Shown: positions 25,463-35,887, numbered from the stretch's first letter. The stretch is 46,361 nucleotides of DNA from Streptomyces sp. ISL-66 (GCF_018614135.1 NZ_JAGGOW010000012.1:1-46361); one strand, 5' to 3'. Notes: generated by a model not told the origin, from the letters alone. Program-made: numbers and translations.

Positions 25463-25565
25463 AACGCTAACACATCTCGTAATCATCGATAACAAACGAC
25501 CTCATCACTCCCCCCCTCCCCGCACCGATCCCCGCGCAGTCCCATCCGTCACTCCTGTTAGCGTT
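25463..25565. promoter_or_regulatory. Divergent promoter region with inverted decamer
   Basis: AACGCTAACA (25463-25472) and its exact reverse complement TGTTAGCGTT (25556-25565) lie in the intergene between the MBL gene and tetR. Each reads as TGTTAGCGTT in the direction of its own gene, so it may be the operator, or part of the -10 region, of both. The second copy ends 15 bases before the tetR start. Confidence 0.5.
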
Positions 25566-25580
25566 GCTATCGTTGGAGCC

Positions 25581-26285
25581 ATGTCAGCCATGCCAGCCAT
25601 GCCAACGGCCCGAGAGCGCATCTTGGAAGCCACCGCGGAACTGCTCGCCACCAAGGACGCCCTGGCGATCTCCACCCGCGCCATCTGCGACCGGGCCAAG
25701 GTCGGAATGCCCGAGATCTACCGCCAGTTCGGCGACAAGGAAGGGCTGCTCATCGCGGTCGCCGACATCGGCTTCGAGCGCTTCCTCGCCAACAAGCGGC
25801 GCAATCCCCTCACCGACGACCCGGTGGCCGACCTGCGCACGGCGTGGGACAGCCACGTCACCTTCGCCCTGCGCAATCCCCACCTCTACCGGCTGATGTT
25901 CACGCCGACGGGAGACGCGAAACCGCAGTCGATCAAGGAAGCACAGGCCCTGCTCCTGTCGGCCGTGGAGCGGTGTCGCGACGCCGGGCGACTGCGCACG
26001 ACCCCCGAACTGGCCGGCCAGTCGATCCTCTCCGCCAACGTGGGCGTGTGCCTGATGGCCCTGTCCTTCCCCGAGCCGTTCGGGGGCCTCGACATCTCCC
26101 AGTCGGTCCGCGACGCCGTGATCGGGAAGGTCACCGGCGACGAGCGGGAAGACACCCGGATCGGCACCGCGACCGTCCTCGCACAGGCCCTGGTCGGCAC
26201 CCTCACCGGAACGGCCCCCGTGGACGACACCGCCCTCGACCACCTGACCCGCGGCGGGCGGGGAGGTAGTTGGTCAAGTAGGTAG
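25581..26285 (+). CDS. TetR family regulator
   Basis: This 234-residue protein has an N-terminal TetR domain (ARERILEATAELLATKDALAISTRAICDRAKVGMPEIYRQFGDKEGLL) and a helical ligand domain with a WHG-like RNPHLYRLMFTP segment. The ATG at 25581 has GGAG upstream and places the helix-turn-helix at the usual point. It is divergent from the MBL-fold gene and probably represses it and itself through the shared TGTTAGCGTT decamer. It converges with the MatB-like gene. Confidence 0.88.
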   Translation: MSAMPAMPTARERILEATAELLATKDALAISTRAICDRAKVGMPEIYRQFGDKEGLLIAVADIGFERFLANKRRNPLTDDPVADLRTAWDSHVTFALRNPHLYRLMFTPTGDAKPQSIKEAQALLLSAVERCRDAGRLRTTPELAGQSILSANVGVCLMALSFPEPFGGLDISQSVRDAVIGKVTGDEREDTRIGTATVLAQALVGTLTGTAPVDDTALDHLTRGGRGGSWSSR

Positions 26286-26297
26286 GTGTCCGTGGGG

Positions 26298-27638
26298 TCA
26301 GCCGTCCGCCAGCAACAGCTTCTTCTGCGGCTTGCCCATCGCATTGCGCGGGATCGCCGCCACGAACCGCACCTCGCGCGGCCGCTTGTGCACCGACAGG
26401 TGCGCGGCGACGAAGTCGGTGAGTTCCGCCCCCGTCACTCCCTCGGCCACCACGAACGCGACGATCCGCTGCCCCAGATCGGCGTCCGGCAACCCGACCA
26501 CCGCCGCCTCGCTCACCCCGGGGTGGTCCAGCAGCGCGTTCTCGATCTCGCCCGCGCCGATCCGGTAGCCGCCCGACTTGATCAGGTCGATGGAGGCCCG
26601 GCCCACGATCCGGTGGACGCCGTCCGCCTCGTCGACGGCCGCGATGTCCCCCGTACGGAACCACCCGTCCTCCGTGTACGCGGCGGCCGTGGCCTCGGGC
26701 CGGCCCAGATAGCCCGCGAACAGCGTGGGCCCCGTGAGCTGGAGCTCGCCGATGTCCGCGCCCGCCTCCGCCACGATGCGCGTACGGATGCCGGGGAGCG
26801 GGGTGCCGACCGTACCGGGCCGTACTTCGCCGCCCGCCCGCCCGCTGATCGTGATCAGCGTCTCCGTCATGCCGTAGCGCTCCACGGGACGCAGCCCGGT
26901 CAGCCGCTCCAGGTCCCGGAAAACGGGTGCGGGCAGCGCCGCGCTGCCGGAGACGAGCAGCCGGGCCCCGCCCAGCGCGGCCGCGGCCTCCGGAGCCCCG
27001 GCGATACGGGACCACACGGTCGGAACCCCGAAGTACAGGCTCCCTCCGGCCGCCGCGTAGGCCCCGGGGGTGGGCCGCCCGGTGTGCACGAGGCGGCTGC
27101 CGGTGCGCAGGGCGCCGAGCACTCCGAGGACCAGGCCGTGCACGTGGAACAGCGGCAGTCCGTGCACGAGCGTGTCCTCGGCACTCCACTGCCAGGCCTC
27201 GGCGAGCGCGTCGAGGTCGGCGGCGACCGCCTCGGCGGTCAGCACGACGCCCTTGGGCGGCCCGGTGGTTCCCGAGGTGTAGAGGATCAGCGCCGCGGCG
27301 GCGGGGTCGGGGGCCGGAACGGAAAGGGAGCGGTCCGAGCGACGCGCGAAGTGCACGTCAACGAGCACGGCCCCGGAATCCCGCAGGATGTGCTCCCGCT
27401 CGGCCGGCCCGGCATCGGGCGGCAGCGGTACGAAGGGCACCCCGGCGAGCAGCCCCCCGACGACGGCGGCAACGGTCTCCAGCGAAGCAGTGGCCGTCAC
27501 CGCAAAGGCAGGCGCCCCCGCGACATCGGCGGCCACCGCACGAGCGGCCCCGAGCAACGCCTCGTAGGAAGCCCCCCGCCCATCCACCCGCAGGGCATCG
27601 GCCCGATCCCCATAGACCCCGGTAAGCGCGGTCAGCAC
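26298..27638 (-). CDS. Acyl-CoA synthetase, MatB-like (malonyl-CoA synthetase)
   Basis: This 446-residue ANL enzyme has an intact ATP loop (LYTSGTTGPPKGVVL), LPLFHVHGLVLG, SGSAALP, ERYGMTETL, WFRTGDIA and the A10 lysine region NAMGKPQKK. The pattern closely follows the Streptomyces malonyl-CoA synthetase MatB, slightly shortened. It would make malonyl- or methylmalonyl-CoA from the free diacid. It is monocistronic and convergent with the TetR gene. Unlike the degenerate ANL gene at 14700, all catalytic motifs are present. Confidence 0.87.
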   Translation of the reverse strand: MLTALTGVYGDRADALRVDGRGASYEALLGAARAVAADVAGAPAFAVTATASLETVAAVVGGLLAGVPFVPLPPDAGPAEREHILRDSGAVLVDVHFARRSDRSLSVPAPDPAAAALILYTSGTTGPPKGVVLTAEAVAADLDALAEAWQWSAEDTLVHGLPLFHVHGLVLGVLGALRTGSRLVHTGRPTPGAYAAAGGSLYFGVPTVWSRIAGAPEAAAALGGARLLVSGSAALPAPVFRDLERLTGLRPVERYGMTETLITISGRAGGEVRPGTVGTPLPGIRTRIVAEAGADIGELQLTGPTLFAGYLGRPEATAAAYTEDGWFRTGDIAAVDEADGVHRIVGRASIDLIKSGGYRIGAGEIENALLDHPGVSEAAVVGLPDADLGQRIVAFVVAEGVTGAELTDFVAAHLSVHKRPREVRFVAAIPRNAMGKPQKKLLLADG

Positions 27639-27735
27639 TGACTCCCCCTAGGAGCTCCGAAGATGCCGTCAACCGCCCCCCAGGCTACAAACCCACACCC
27701 CGAACCGCCCCGAACCCAGCGGCGCGGGCCCAAAT

Positions 27736-27880
27736 CCAGCCCCGCCGGCGTTTGAGGCGCGGGGTCTGGGGCGGAGCCCCAGGAAACCCCGGGCGCAGCC
27801 CGGCCCTCCCCGGGTCCGGGCGGAGCCCGGGGAACGGAGGAAGGGCGGGTCGGGGACAAGCCCGCGCAGCGGCACACCAC
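27736..27880. repeat. Extragenic palindromic element, Streptomyces type
   Basis: The stretch starts with CCCGCCGGCGTTTGAGGCGC and then has consecutive hairpins: GGGGCGGAGCCCC, GGGCGCAGCCC, GGGCGGAGCCC and a CCGCGCAGCGG-type end. This layout is widespread between genes in Streptomyces genomes. It lies between MatB-like (start 27638) and gdhA (stop 27932) and may terminate transcription of gdhA. Its GGA or GCA triloops resemble those of the terminal array at 45826-46361. Confidence 0.65.
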
Positions 27881-27931
27881 CACGGGACAGCCCGCCCCAC
27901 ACCCGCACCCACCCACCAGCGCGGGATTACC

Positions 27932-29655
<1,724 letters not shown>

Positions 29656-30153
29656 ATGGACATGGACACCGCACGGCTCACCGCCCTCGTCTGCGCGACG
29701 CTCACCACGGGCCTGATGGCCGGCCTGTTCTTCGCCTTCGACGTCTCGGTGATGCCGGCCCTCAAGCGCTCCGACGACCGGACCCTCATCTCGGTCATGC
29801 AGCGCGTCAACACGTCCATCATCAACGGCTGGTTCATGCTCGCCTTCCTCGGCGCGCTCCTCTTCACCACCCTCGCGCTGGCCCTGCACCTGCCCGCCGG
29901 CGAGCACGCCGTACTGCCCCCACTGACCGGCGCCTTGGTCGCGTACGTACTGGCCCTCGCGGTGACCGGCCGGGTGAACATCCCGCTCAACAACGCCCTG
30001 GAGGCAGCCGGCGACGCCGAGCGGATCGCCGAACCGTCCGCCGTGCGCCAGGCCTTCGAGACGAAGTGGGTGCCCGCCAACCGCTGGCGCACCGCCCTGT
30101 GCACGGCCGCCCTCACCTGTCAGGCCTGGGCCCTGCTGGCAGCATCCACGTAG
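29656..30153 (+). CDS. DUF1772 membrane protein
   Basis: This protein of about 165 residues has four hydrophobic segments and the family start TLTTGLMAGLFFAFDVSVMPALKRSDD, with NIPLNN in the middle. DUF1772 is the anthrone oxygenase-like family; most bacterial members are of unknown role. Several in-frame starts exist (29614, 29620, 29626, 29650, 29656). The last was taken because AGGGG lies seven bases before it and the N-terminus then agrees with the family. The extra codons are a Met-Asp repeat. Confidence 0.82.
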   Translation: MDMDTARLTALVCATLTTGLMAGLFFAFDVSVMPALKRSDDRTLISVMQRVNTSIINGWFMLAFLGALLFTTLALALHLPAGEHAVLPPLTGALVAYVLALAVTGRVNIPLNNALEAAGDAERIAEPSAVRQAFETKWVPANRWRTALCTAALTCQAWALLAAST

Positions 30154-30283
30154 TCCCCCGCAGCAGGTACCCGCACAAGCCCTCAACGCGACCGCGAAGG
30201 CGGCGACCAGCGCGGCGAAGTGACCGCGGAAGGCGAGCACCGCCCCCGCCGAGCTGCGTGTAGTGCGCCCGTAGGCTGCGGGG

Positions 30284-30778
30284 ATGACCAACCCCACCCC
30301 AACTCCGTCGTCCCTCCGCCTCGAACCGGTCACCACGGAAAACTTCGACGCCGTCTGCGCGGTGTCGGTCCGCTCCGACCAGGCACACCTCGTGGCCCCG
30401 GTCGTGAAGTCGCTGGCCGAGGCGTACGTTCACGCAGAGACGGCCTGGCCCCGGGCGATCGTCGACGGCGACGAGGTCGTCGGCTTCGTGATGGCCTTCC
30501 TCGACATCGCCTGGAACGCGGCCGCGGACCCCCGCGACATCCGCTCCGGCCTGTGGCGCCTGAACATCTCGGCCGCCCACCAATCCAAGGGCTACGGCCG
30601 CTTCGCGGTCGCGGCGGTCACCGCCGAACTCCGCCGCCTCGGCGCCACCCACGCCTACGTCACGTGGGAACCGGGCCCCGGCTCCCCCGAACCCTTCTAC
30701 CTCGCCCTGGGCTTCCGCCCGACGGGCGAGGAAAGCGCGGGCCAAAAGGTCGCCGTCCTGAAACTCCCGACGGCCTGA
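30284..30778 (+). CDS. GNAT family N-acetyltransferase
   Basis: This 164-residue GNAT begins LRLEPVTTENFDAVCAVSV. It has the acetyl-CoA loop in LNISAAHQSKGYGRFAVAAVTAEL and the late PFYLALGFRPTGEE motif. This subgroup resembles polyamine/diamine acetyltransferases (SpeG/PaiA-like); the substrate is not certain. It stands alone and converges with the AraC gene (14 bases apart). Confidence 0.87.
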   Translation: MTNPTPTPSSLRLEPVTTENFDAVCAVSVRSDQAHLVAPVVKSLAEAYVHAETAWPRAIVDGDEVVGFVMAFLDIAWNAAADPRDIRSGLWRLNISAAHQSKGYGRFAVAAVTAELRRLGATHAYVTWEPGPGSPEPFYLALGFRPTGEESAGQKVAVLKLPTA

Positions 30779-30792
30779 GTGCCGGTTGCCGC

Positions 30793-31707
30793 CTACGCCG
30801 CGGGGCCGGACCCCGCCCGGAACTCCCGGGGGCTGACCCCGCGTACCCGCTTGAAGGCCGTGGACAAGGAGAAGGCCGAGCTGTAGCCGACCTGATGGGC
30901 CGCCGAGGCGAGCGTCGTGGACGGGTCCCTCAGGAGGTCCGCCGCCAAGGCCAGCCGCCAGCCCGTCAGATAGGACATCGGGGGCTCGCCGACCAGCTCG
31001 GTGAAGCGGCGGGCCAGCGCCGCCCGCGAGACGCCGACCTTGCGGGCCAGCGATTCCACCGTCCAGCCGTACGCGGGATTCTCGTGCAGCAGCCGCAGCG
31101 CCGGGCCGGTCACCGGGTCGTTCTCGGCGCCGCCGCGCTCCGCGAGCCAGCCCCGCACGACGCCGATCAGCAGCAGGTCCAACAGCCGGTTCAGGACCAC
31201 GTCCTGGGCCGGCTCCGTGCGGGAGATCTCCCCGCCCAGCAGCGCCACCAGCGCCGGGTCCACCGGCCCGACCAGCACCGGCGGGAGCGCGGTGAGCAGG
31301 CGGCTGCCGATCTCGCCGGGGTCCTGGTAGGTGCCGCTCAGCAGCACCACCGAACCGGCCGCCTCGCCCCACGTCCGCGCCCCGAGCGCCATCGAGTCGG
31401 ACACGTCCTCCCCGCCGTCCACCCTGCTGCACCGCTGGTCCGATCCCACCCGGATCCGCACCGGCGTGTCCCGGGCGTCGGAGAGGGTGTACGGATCCGG
31501 TCCCCGCACCAGCGCCACCTCGCCCGGTGCGACGAGCACCGGTTCGCCCCCGTCCGGGAGCAACCACGCCGAGCCGTTCACCATCGTCATCACCGACAGC
31601 GGCGCCCGGTCCTCGATCCGGACCGACCAGGGCGGGTTGAAGACGGACTTGATGAGGAAGGCCGACCTGGCCTTGGGGCCTTCGAGCAGAGCCGTCAGCG
31701 TGTCCAT
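30793..31707 (-). CDS. AraC family regulator
   Basis: This 304-residue protein has an N-terminal cupin-type sensing domain (PWSVRIEDRAPLSVMTMVNGSAWLL, then APGEVALVRGPDPYTL). Its C-terminal AraC domain has two helix-turn-helices: TVESLARKVGVSRAALARRFTELVG and TLASAAHQVGYSSAFSLSTAFKRVRGVSPREF. The ATG at 31707 gives the usual AraC/cupin start. It follows the NmrA-like gene in the same direction by 94 bases and likely regulates it. Confidence 0.9.
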   Translation of the reverse strand: MDTLTALLEGPKARSAFLIKSVFNPPWSVRIEDRAPLSVMTMVNGSAWLLPDGGEPVLVAPGEVALVRGPDPYTLSDARDTPVRIRVGSDQRCSRVDGGEDVSDSMALGARTWGEAAGSVVLLSGTYQDPGEIGSRLLTALPPVLVGPVDPALVALLGGEISRTEPAQDVVLNRLLDLLLIGVVRGWLAERGGAENDPVTGPALRLLHENPAYGWTVESLARKVGVSRAALARRFTELVGEPPMSYLTGWRLALAADLLRDPSTTLASAAHQVGYSSAFSLSTAFKRVRGVSPREFRAGSGPAA

Positions 31708-31801
31708 CCACCCATTGTCCCCAGCCGACCCCCACCCGACCTGCACCCGATCCCGCCCGCAATCCCGCACCCGATCCCGATCCCGCACCCGCACCCGCGT
31801 C

Positions 31802-32671
31802 CTACGCGTCCCAGACACCGCGGGCCGCCGCCTCCCGGGCGAAGTCCGCGAAGTCCCTGGGCTTTCGGCCCAGCACCTCCTCCACCCCGTCCACCAGGTG
31901 CGCGTTGCGCCCGTCCAGGAGCAGCGTGAACAGGTCCGTGAACTCCTCCGGCAGCCCGTTCTCGCGCAGCACCGCCCGGTAGGCCTCGTTCGAAACCGGA
32001 ACGTACGAGATCTCGCGCCCCGTCGCCTTCGACAGCTCGGCGGCGACGTCGGTGAAGCTCAGCAGCCGCGGACCGGAGAGCTCGTACGTGCGGCCGATGT
32101 GCCGGTCGTCGCTCAGCGCGGCCACCACCACGTCGGCGATGTCGTCGGCGTCCACGAACGGCTCGACGGCGTCGGCCGTCGGCAGGGCGATCTCCCCCGC
32201 CAGCACGGGCTCCAGGAAGAAGCTCTCGTCGAAGTTCTGGTTGAACCAGGCCGAGCGCACGATCGTCCAGTCCGCCCCCGACGCCTTCAGCGCGTCCTCG
32301 CTCCGCTCGGCCGCCTCCTCGCCGCGACCCGAGAGCAGCACCAGCCGGCGCGCGCCCGCGGCCACCGCGGCCGTGGCGAAGGCGCCGATCTGCTCGACGG
32401 CGCCCGGGAAGGAGAGGTCGGGGTAGTACGTGACGTACACCCGGTCCACGCCCTCGAGCGCCGGGCCCCAACTCGCGGGCTCGTTCCAGTCGAAGGCCGG
32501 CTCGGCGGACCGCGACCCGATCCGGACCGCCCGGCCCAGGGCGGTGAGCTTGTCGGCCACGCGCCGGCCCGTCTTCCCCGTCCCACCGATGACCAGCGTG
32601 CGGGAAGCGGCGAACGCATCCTGTGCGTCCTGAGTGCTCTGCGTGCTCTGCGTGCTCTGCGTCTTCGTCAT
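31802..32671 (-). CDS. NmrA-like NAD(P)H-binding oxidoreductase
   Basis: This 289-residue protein has the Rossmann motif VIGGTGKTGRRVADKL and an atypical SDR body (WTIVRSAWFNQNFDESFF, ADDIADVVVAAL). It belongs to the NmrA/NAD(P)H-binding group, which includes quinone oxidoreductases and redox sensors. The ATG at 32671 begins a TQSTQSTQ repeat encoded by a 9-bp tandem repeat, so the true start may lie a few codons downstream. It may be regulated by the AraC gene after it. Confidence 0.85.
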   Translation of the reverse strand: MTKTQSTQSTQSTQDAQDAFAASRTLVIGGTGKTGRRVADKLTALGRAVRIGSRSAEPAFDWNEPASWGPALEGVDRVYVTYYPDLSFPGAVEQIGAFATAAVAAGARRLVLLSGRGEEAAERSEDALKASGADWTIVRSAWFNQNFDESFFLEPVLAGEIALPTADAVEPFVDADDIADVVVAALSDDRHIGRTYELSGPRLLSFTDVAAELSKATGREISYVPVSNEAYRAVLRENGLPEEFTDLFTLLLDGRNAHLVDGVEEVLGRKPRDFADFAREAAARGVWDA

Positions 32672-32912
32672 GAGAACAGTCAACGCGCCACGCCTGAGAC
32701 GCGACATGGCCGAGAAGCTCAATCACATACGCCTACGTCCAAGGCAACGCCCACGACGACCACCGCAACCACGACCCCACCCCGGCTTACCGCTTGGCGA
32801 GCGTGTGCACAAGAACGCAACTCCCCCGGGACCACCCCCCGTCCACACGAGCCGACCCCTCTCCCGAACCACCGTGTGCACCCAAGGCCGAGCAATATGA
32901 TCACATTGCGGT

Positions 32913-33464
32913 ATGACCACGACGAAGACCCTCTATCTGCTCTGCTCCGCCGCCCCGCCCGTCTTCGACGTGGCCCATGTCATCGAGGACGCCCAGTCCC
33001 GGGGCTGGGACGTCTGTCTCGGCCTCACCCCCACCGCCGCGCACTGGCTCTCCGGCAACCTCGACGGCCTCGCCGCACTCACCGGCCACCCCGTCCGCTG
33101 GCAGTACAAGCTGCCCGGAGAGCCCGACGTATGGCCGGCGGCCGACGCCCTGCTCGTCGCGCCCGCCACCTTCAACACCGTCAACGCCTGGGCGCTGGGC
33201 CTCACCGACCGGTTCGCCGTCGGCGTCGCCGCCGAAGCCATCGGCAAGGGCACCCCCGTCGTCACCATGCCCTGTGCCAACGCCGCCCTCGCCGCCCACC
33301 CGCAGTTCGACCAGTCCCTCGCCGTCCTGCGCGGCGCCGGCGTCTCCGTCCTCCTCGGCGAGGACGGGTTCACCCCGGGCCCCGCCGGCCCGGACTCCCC
33401 CGCGCACTTCCCGTGGCCGGTGGCCCTGGACGCCGTGGACCGCGTCACGTCCTCCGCCGCATAG
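32913..33464 (+). CDS. Flavoprotein (HFCD family)
   Basis: This 183-residue protein has the phosphopantothenoylcysteine decarboxylase-like flavoprotein fold: LYLLCSAAPPVFDV, then ADALLVAPATFNTVNAWALGLTD (the FMN-binding PATFNT loop) and VVTMPCANAALAAHP. Small members of this kind are found singly in Streptomyces; the reaction is not known. It is divergent from the NmrA gene with about 240 bases between starts. Confidence 0.82.
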   Translation: MTTTKTLYLLCSAAPPVFDVAHVIEDAQSRGWDVCLGLTPTAAHWLSGNLDGLAALTGHPVRWQYKLPGEPDVWPAADALLVAPATFNTVNAWALGLTDRFAVGVAAEAIGKGTPVVTMPCANAALAAHPQFDQSLAVLRGAGVSVLLGEDGFTPGPAGPDSPAHFPWPVALDAVDRVTSSAA

Positions 33465-33506
33465 TCCGACCCCCGAGAGCCGCCCGCTCCCTACTCCCCT
33501 ACTTCG

Positions 33507-33839
33507 TCACTCCCCCGTCGTCCCGTCGATCGCCTCGCGCAACAGGTCCGCATGCCCGTTGTGCCGGGCGTACTCCTCGATCATGTGGGTCAGCACGTAG
33601 TGCAGGGAGTAGGTCTGACCGTCGTAGGACCCGGTCACGTCCAGCGATCCGGCCGCGTCCACGACCGCCCGCGAGCGCACGCAGGTGTCCTCCCAGATCT
33701 TGAACGACCCGGCCACGTCCACATCGTCGACGTGGAACTCGGTCATCATCAGGGTGTCCCGCTGCCACTGGAGGACGCTGGTCAAAGTGGCTCGCTCGTC
33801 GCCCACCAGTACCCGCCGGGTCCGCTGTCCGTCGAACAT
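33507..33839 (-). CDS. DinB/DUF664-like protein, internally shortened
   Basis: This 110-residue protein starts like a DUF664/DinB protein (VGDERATLTSVLQWQRDTLMM) and ends like one (LHYVLTHMIEEYARHNGHADLLREAIDGTTGE). The middle is shorter than the usual 160-170 residues, and the conserved GLVRHLA-type helix with the first metal His is missing. The reading frame is open, so an in-frame deletion is likely and metal binding is doubtful. It follows the epoxide hydrolase gene by 22 bases. Activity is uncertain. Confidence 0.7.
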   Translation of the reverse strand: MFDGQRTRRVLVGDERATLTSVLQWQRDTLMMTEFHVDDVDVAGSFKIWEDTCVRSRAVVDAAGSLDVTGSYDGQTYSLHYVLTHMIEEYARHNGHADLLREAIDGTTGE

Positions 33840-33861
33840 CGGATGATCATCACCGCACACC

Positions 33862-35040
33862 TCACACGGACCGGAAGAACGCCCGCACGTCCCCCACCAA
33901 CAGGTCCGGCACCTCCATCGCGGGAAAGTGCCCGCCCTTCTCGTACGAAGTCCAGCGCACGATGCGCTCCGTCCGCGCGGCGACGTGCCGCAGCGGTACG
34001 AAGTTGTCCCGCGGGAAGTCGGCGAGCGCGGTCGGGGTGCTCGACACCTCGGGCGGCAGCCCCTGGTAGTCGGCGTGCGCGCGCTCGTAGTAGATACGGG
34101 CAGCGGAACCGGCCGTCCCCGTCAGCCAGTACAACATCACGTTGGTCAGCATCTGATCTCGGTCCACTGGGCTACGGGGGTCCGCCCACTCCGCGAACTT
34201 CTCGCCGATCCACGCGAGCAGACCGACCGGCGAATCGTTCAGCCCGTACGCGAGCGTCTGCGGCCGGGTCGCCTGGATGTCGGCGTAGCCCTGCCGCTCG
34301 CGCGCCCAGACCCGGTACCGCGCCCAGGAGGCGAGCGTGCGCTCCTGCTCGGCCGGGCTCAGCGCGGCCAGTTCCTCGGTGCTCGGCTCCGCGGTGGCCC
34401 CACCGCCCGGGAGCAGGTTCAAGTGGACCCCGACCACGTTCCCGGGCCGGATCCGGCCCAGCTCCCGCGAGACGGCCGCGCCCCAGTCACCGCCCTGGAC
34501 CCCGTACGCCTCGTACCCGAGCCGCTCCATCAGGACCCCGAAAGCCCGCGCGACCCGCTTGAACTCCCACCCACGCTCGGTGGTCGGCCCGGACAGCGCG
34601 AAGCCCGGGATGTGGGGCAGCACCAGGTGGAAGGCATCGGCCGGATCCCCGCCGTGGGCCCGCGGATCGGTCAGCGGTCCGGCGACCTTCTGGAACTCCA
34701 CGAACGACCCGGGCCAGCCGTGGGTCATGAGCAGCGGGGTCGCGTCCGGCTCGGGCGACCGCAGGTGCGCGAAGTGCACCCGCGCCCCGTCGATGACGGC
34801 GGTGTACTGCGGCCACTCGTTCAACCGCGCCTCGGCGGCCCGCCAGTCGTACCCCTCACGCCAGTACTCCGCCAGCTCGCGCAGCTCCGCGAGCGGCATC
34901 CCGTAGGCCCGCCCCGCCCCGGGCAACTCGTCGGGCCACCGCGCCCGTTCCAGCCGCCAGGCCAGATCGTCCAGCTCCCGCTGCGCCACGTCGAGCCGGA
35001 ACGGCCGCGCCCACTCCCCGGATTCGCCCGTGCTCCCCAT
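33862..35040 (-). CDS. Epoxide hydrolase
   Basis: This 392-residue alpha/beta hydrolase starts with an epoxide hydrolase N-terminal domain (FRLDVAQRELDDLAWRLERARWPDE). It has the oxyanion loop HGWPGS, the nucleophile Asp in GGDWGAAVSREL and the late His in EKGGHFPAMEVPD. It opens epoxides to diols. The ATG at 35040 gives the family N-terminus. It lies 20 bases after the ScbR-like gene and before the DinB-like gene in one leftward operon, so the receptor may control it. Confidence 0.92.
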   Translation of the reverse strand: MGSTGESGEWARPFRLDVAQRELDDLAWRLERARWPDELPGAGRAYGMPLAELRELAEYWREGYDWRAAEARLNEWPQYTAVIDGARVHFAHLRSPEPDATPLLMTHGWPGSFVEFQKVAGPLTDPRAHGGDPADAFHLVLPHIPGFALSGPTTERGWEFKRVARAFGVLMERLGYEAYGVQGGDWGAAVSRELGRIRPGNVVGVHLNLLPGGGATAEPSTEELAALSPAEQERTLASWARYRVWARERQGYADIQATRPQTLAYGLNDSPVGLLAWIGEKFAEWADPRSPVDRDQMLTNVMLYWLTGTAGSAARIYYERAHADYQGLPPEVSSTPTALADFPRDNFVPLRHVAARTERIVRWTSYEKGGHFPAMEVPDLLVGDVRAFFRSV

Positions 35041-35060
35041 GCCTTGCCCTGCCGCGCCGC

Positions 35061-35828
35061 TCACGCCCGACCCTCTACTCCGCTCACACCCGACCTCTGT
35101 TCCACCGGCGCCCTGTCCCTCTGCTCCACCGGCGCCCTGTCCCTCTGCTCCGGTCTCGCCCTGGGCCCCGGCACCAGCCCGGCCGCCGCCGCGCGACCCG
35201 CGGCCACCTCGGCCATCACCCGCCGCCCGCGGTCCTCGGCCATGTCGAGCCTGCTGAGCATCGCCGGGGTCGCGATCCCCGGCAGGGCGTGCTGGTACAG
35301 CGTGGCCATCCGGTCCTCGATGTCGCCCCGGTCGCTGAGGGTCTGTGAGTAGAGTTGCACGCCCGACCAGCAGGCGGACAGGATCCAGGCCGTCTCGGCG
35401 GGATCCACGTGCGGCAGCAGCTCGCCCTGGTCCTTCGCCGCGCTCAGCAGTCTTCGCATGAGCTCGATCCAGCCGGGCACCGCTCCACCGCGGTTCTCCA
35501 ACGGCTCCGGTCCCAGCGAGAGCCGGGCGCCGGCGCTGAGCATCGGCTCGTGCTTCATCCGGTACGCCGACACCATCGCGACGTCCACGAGTTCCTGCAG
35601 CTTGCTCTCTCGGGGCGGCACCAGGCACTTGCCGAACTGCGCGTCGAGCACCCCCTGGGCCAGCTCCTGCTTCGAGGAGAAGTGGAAGTAGAGAGCCCCC
35701 TTGGTCACGCCGGCGTGGGCGAGTATCTCCGCGATGGTCGCGGCTTCGTAGCCGCGTCCGTCGAAGACCATCGCCGCGGCTTCCAAGATTGCCCGACGCG
35801 TGCGGACCGCACGCTCTTGCCGCACCAC
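35061..35828 (-). CDS. ScbR-like gamma-butyrolactone receptor (TetR)
   Basis: This 255-residue protein closely follows the ScbR/ArpA pattern: VRQERAVRTRRAILEAAAMVF, then TIAEILAHAGVTKGALYFHF and the ligand segment ACWSGVQLYSQTLSDRGDIEDRMATLYQHALPGIATPAML. The GTG at 35828 matches the ScbR start and has GGAG six bases before it; an ATG four codons earlier is too close to its own purine run. The C-terminus ends in a tandem EQRDRAPV repeat from a 24-bp DNA duplication. It leads the operon with the epoxide hydrolase. A large palindrome lies upstream of the start. With the receptor at 16624 it makes two such proteins in the window. Confidence 0.88.
   Translation of the reverse strand: MVRQERAVRTRRAILEAAAMVFDGRGYEAATIAEILAHAGVTKGALYFHFSSKQELAQGVLDAQFGKCLVPPRESKLQELVDVAMVSAYRMKHEPMLSAGARLSLGPEPLENRGGAVPGWIELMRRLLSAAKDQGELLPHVDPAETAWILSACWSGVQLYSQTLSDRGDIEDRMATLYQHALPGIATPAMLSRLDMAEDRGRRVMAEVAAGRAAAAGLVPGPRARPEQRDRAPVEQRDRAPVEQRSGVSGVEGRA
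35105..35152. repeat. 24-bp tandem duplication in receptor gene
   Basis: Two identical 24-bp units (starting ACCGGCGCCCTGTCCCTC) lie in tandem inside the receptor's 3' end, with a partial copy before them. The protein gains a repeated EQRDRAPV tail. Confidence 0.8.
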
Positions 35829-35853
35829 GAGCGTCTCCATCTCCCAGGGGCCT

Positions 35854-35887
35854 GCCGGTGGATCATGCGTACGCGTGATCCACCGGC
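35854..35887. promoter_or_regulatory. 12-bp inverted repeat upstream of ScbR-like gene
   Basis: GCCGGTGGATCA (35854-35865) and its exact complement (35876-35887) flank a 10-nt spacer TGCGTACGCG. It ends 25 bases from the GTG start on the promoter side. It is a candidate autoregulatory operator or a hairpin in the 5' leader. Confidence 0.6.
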
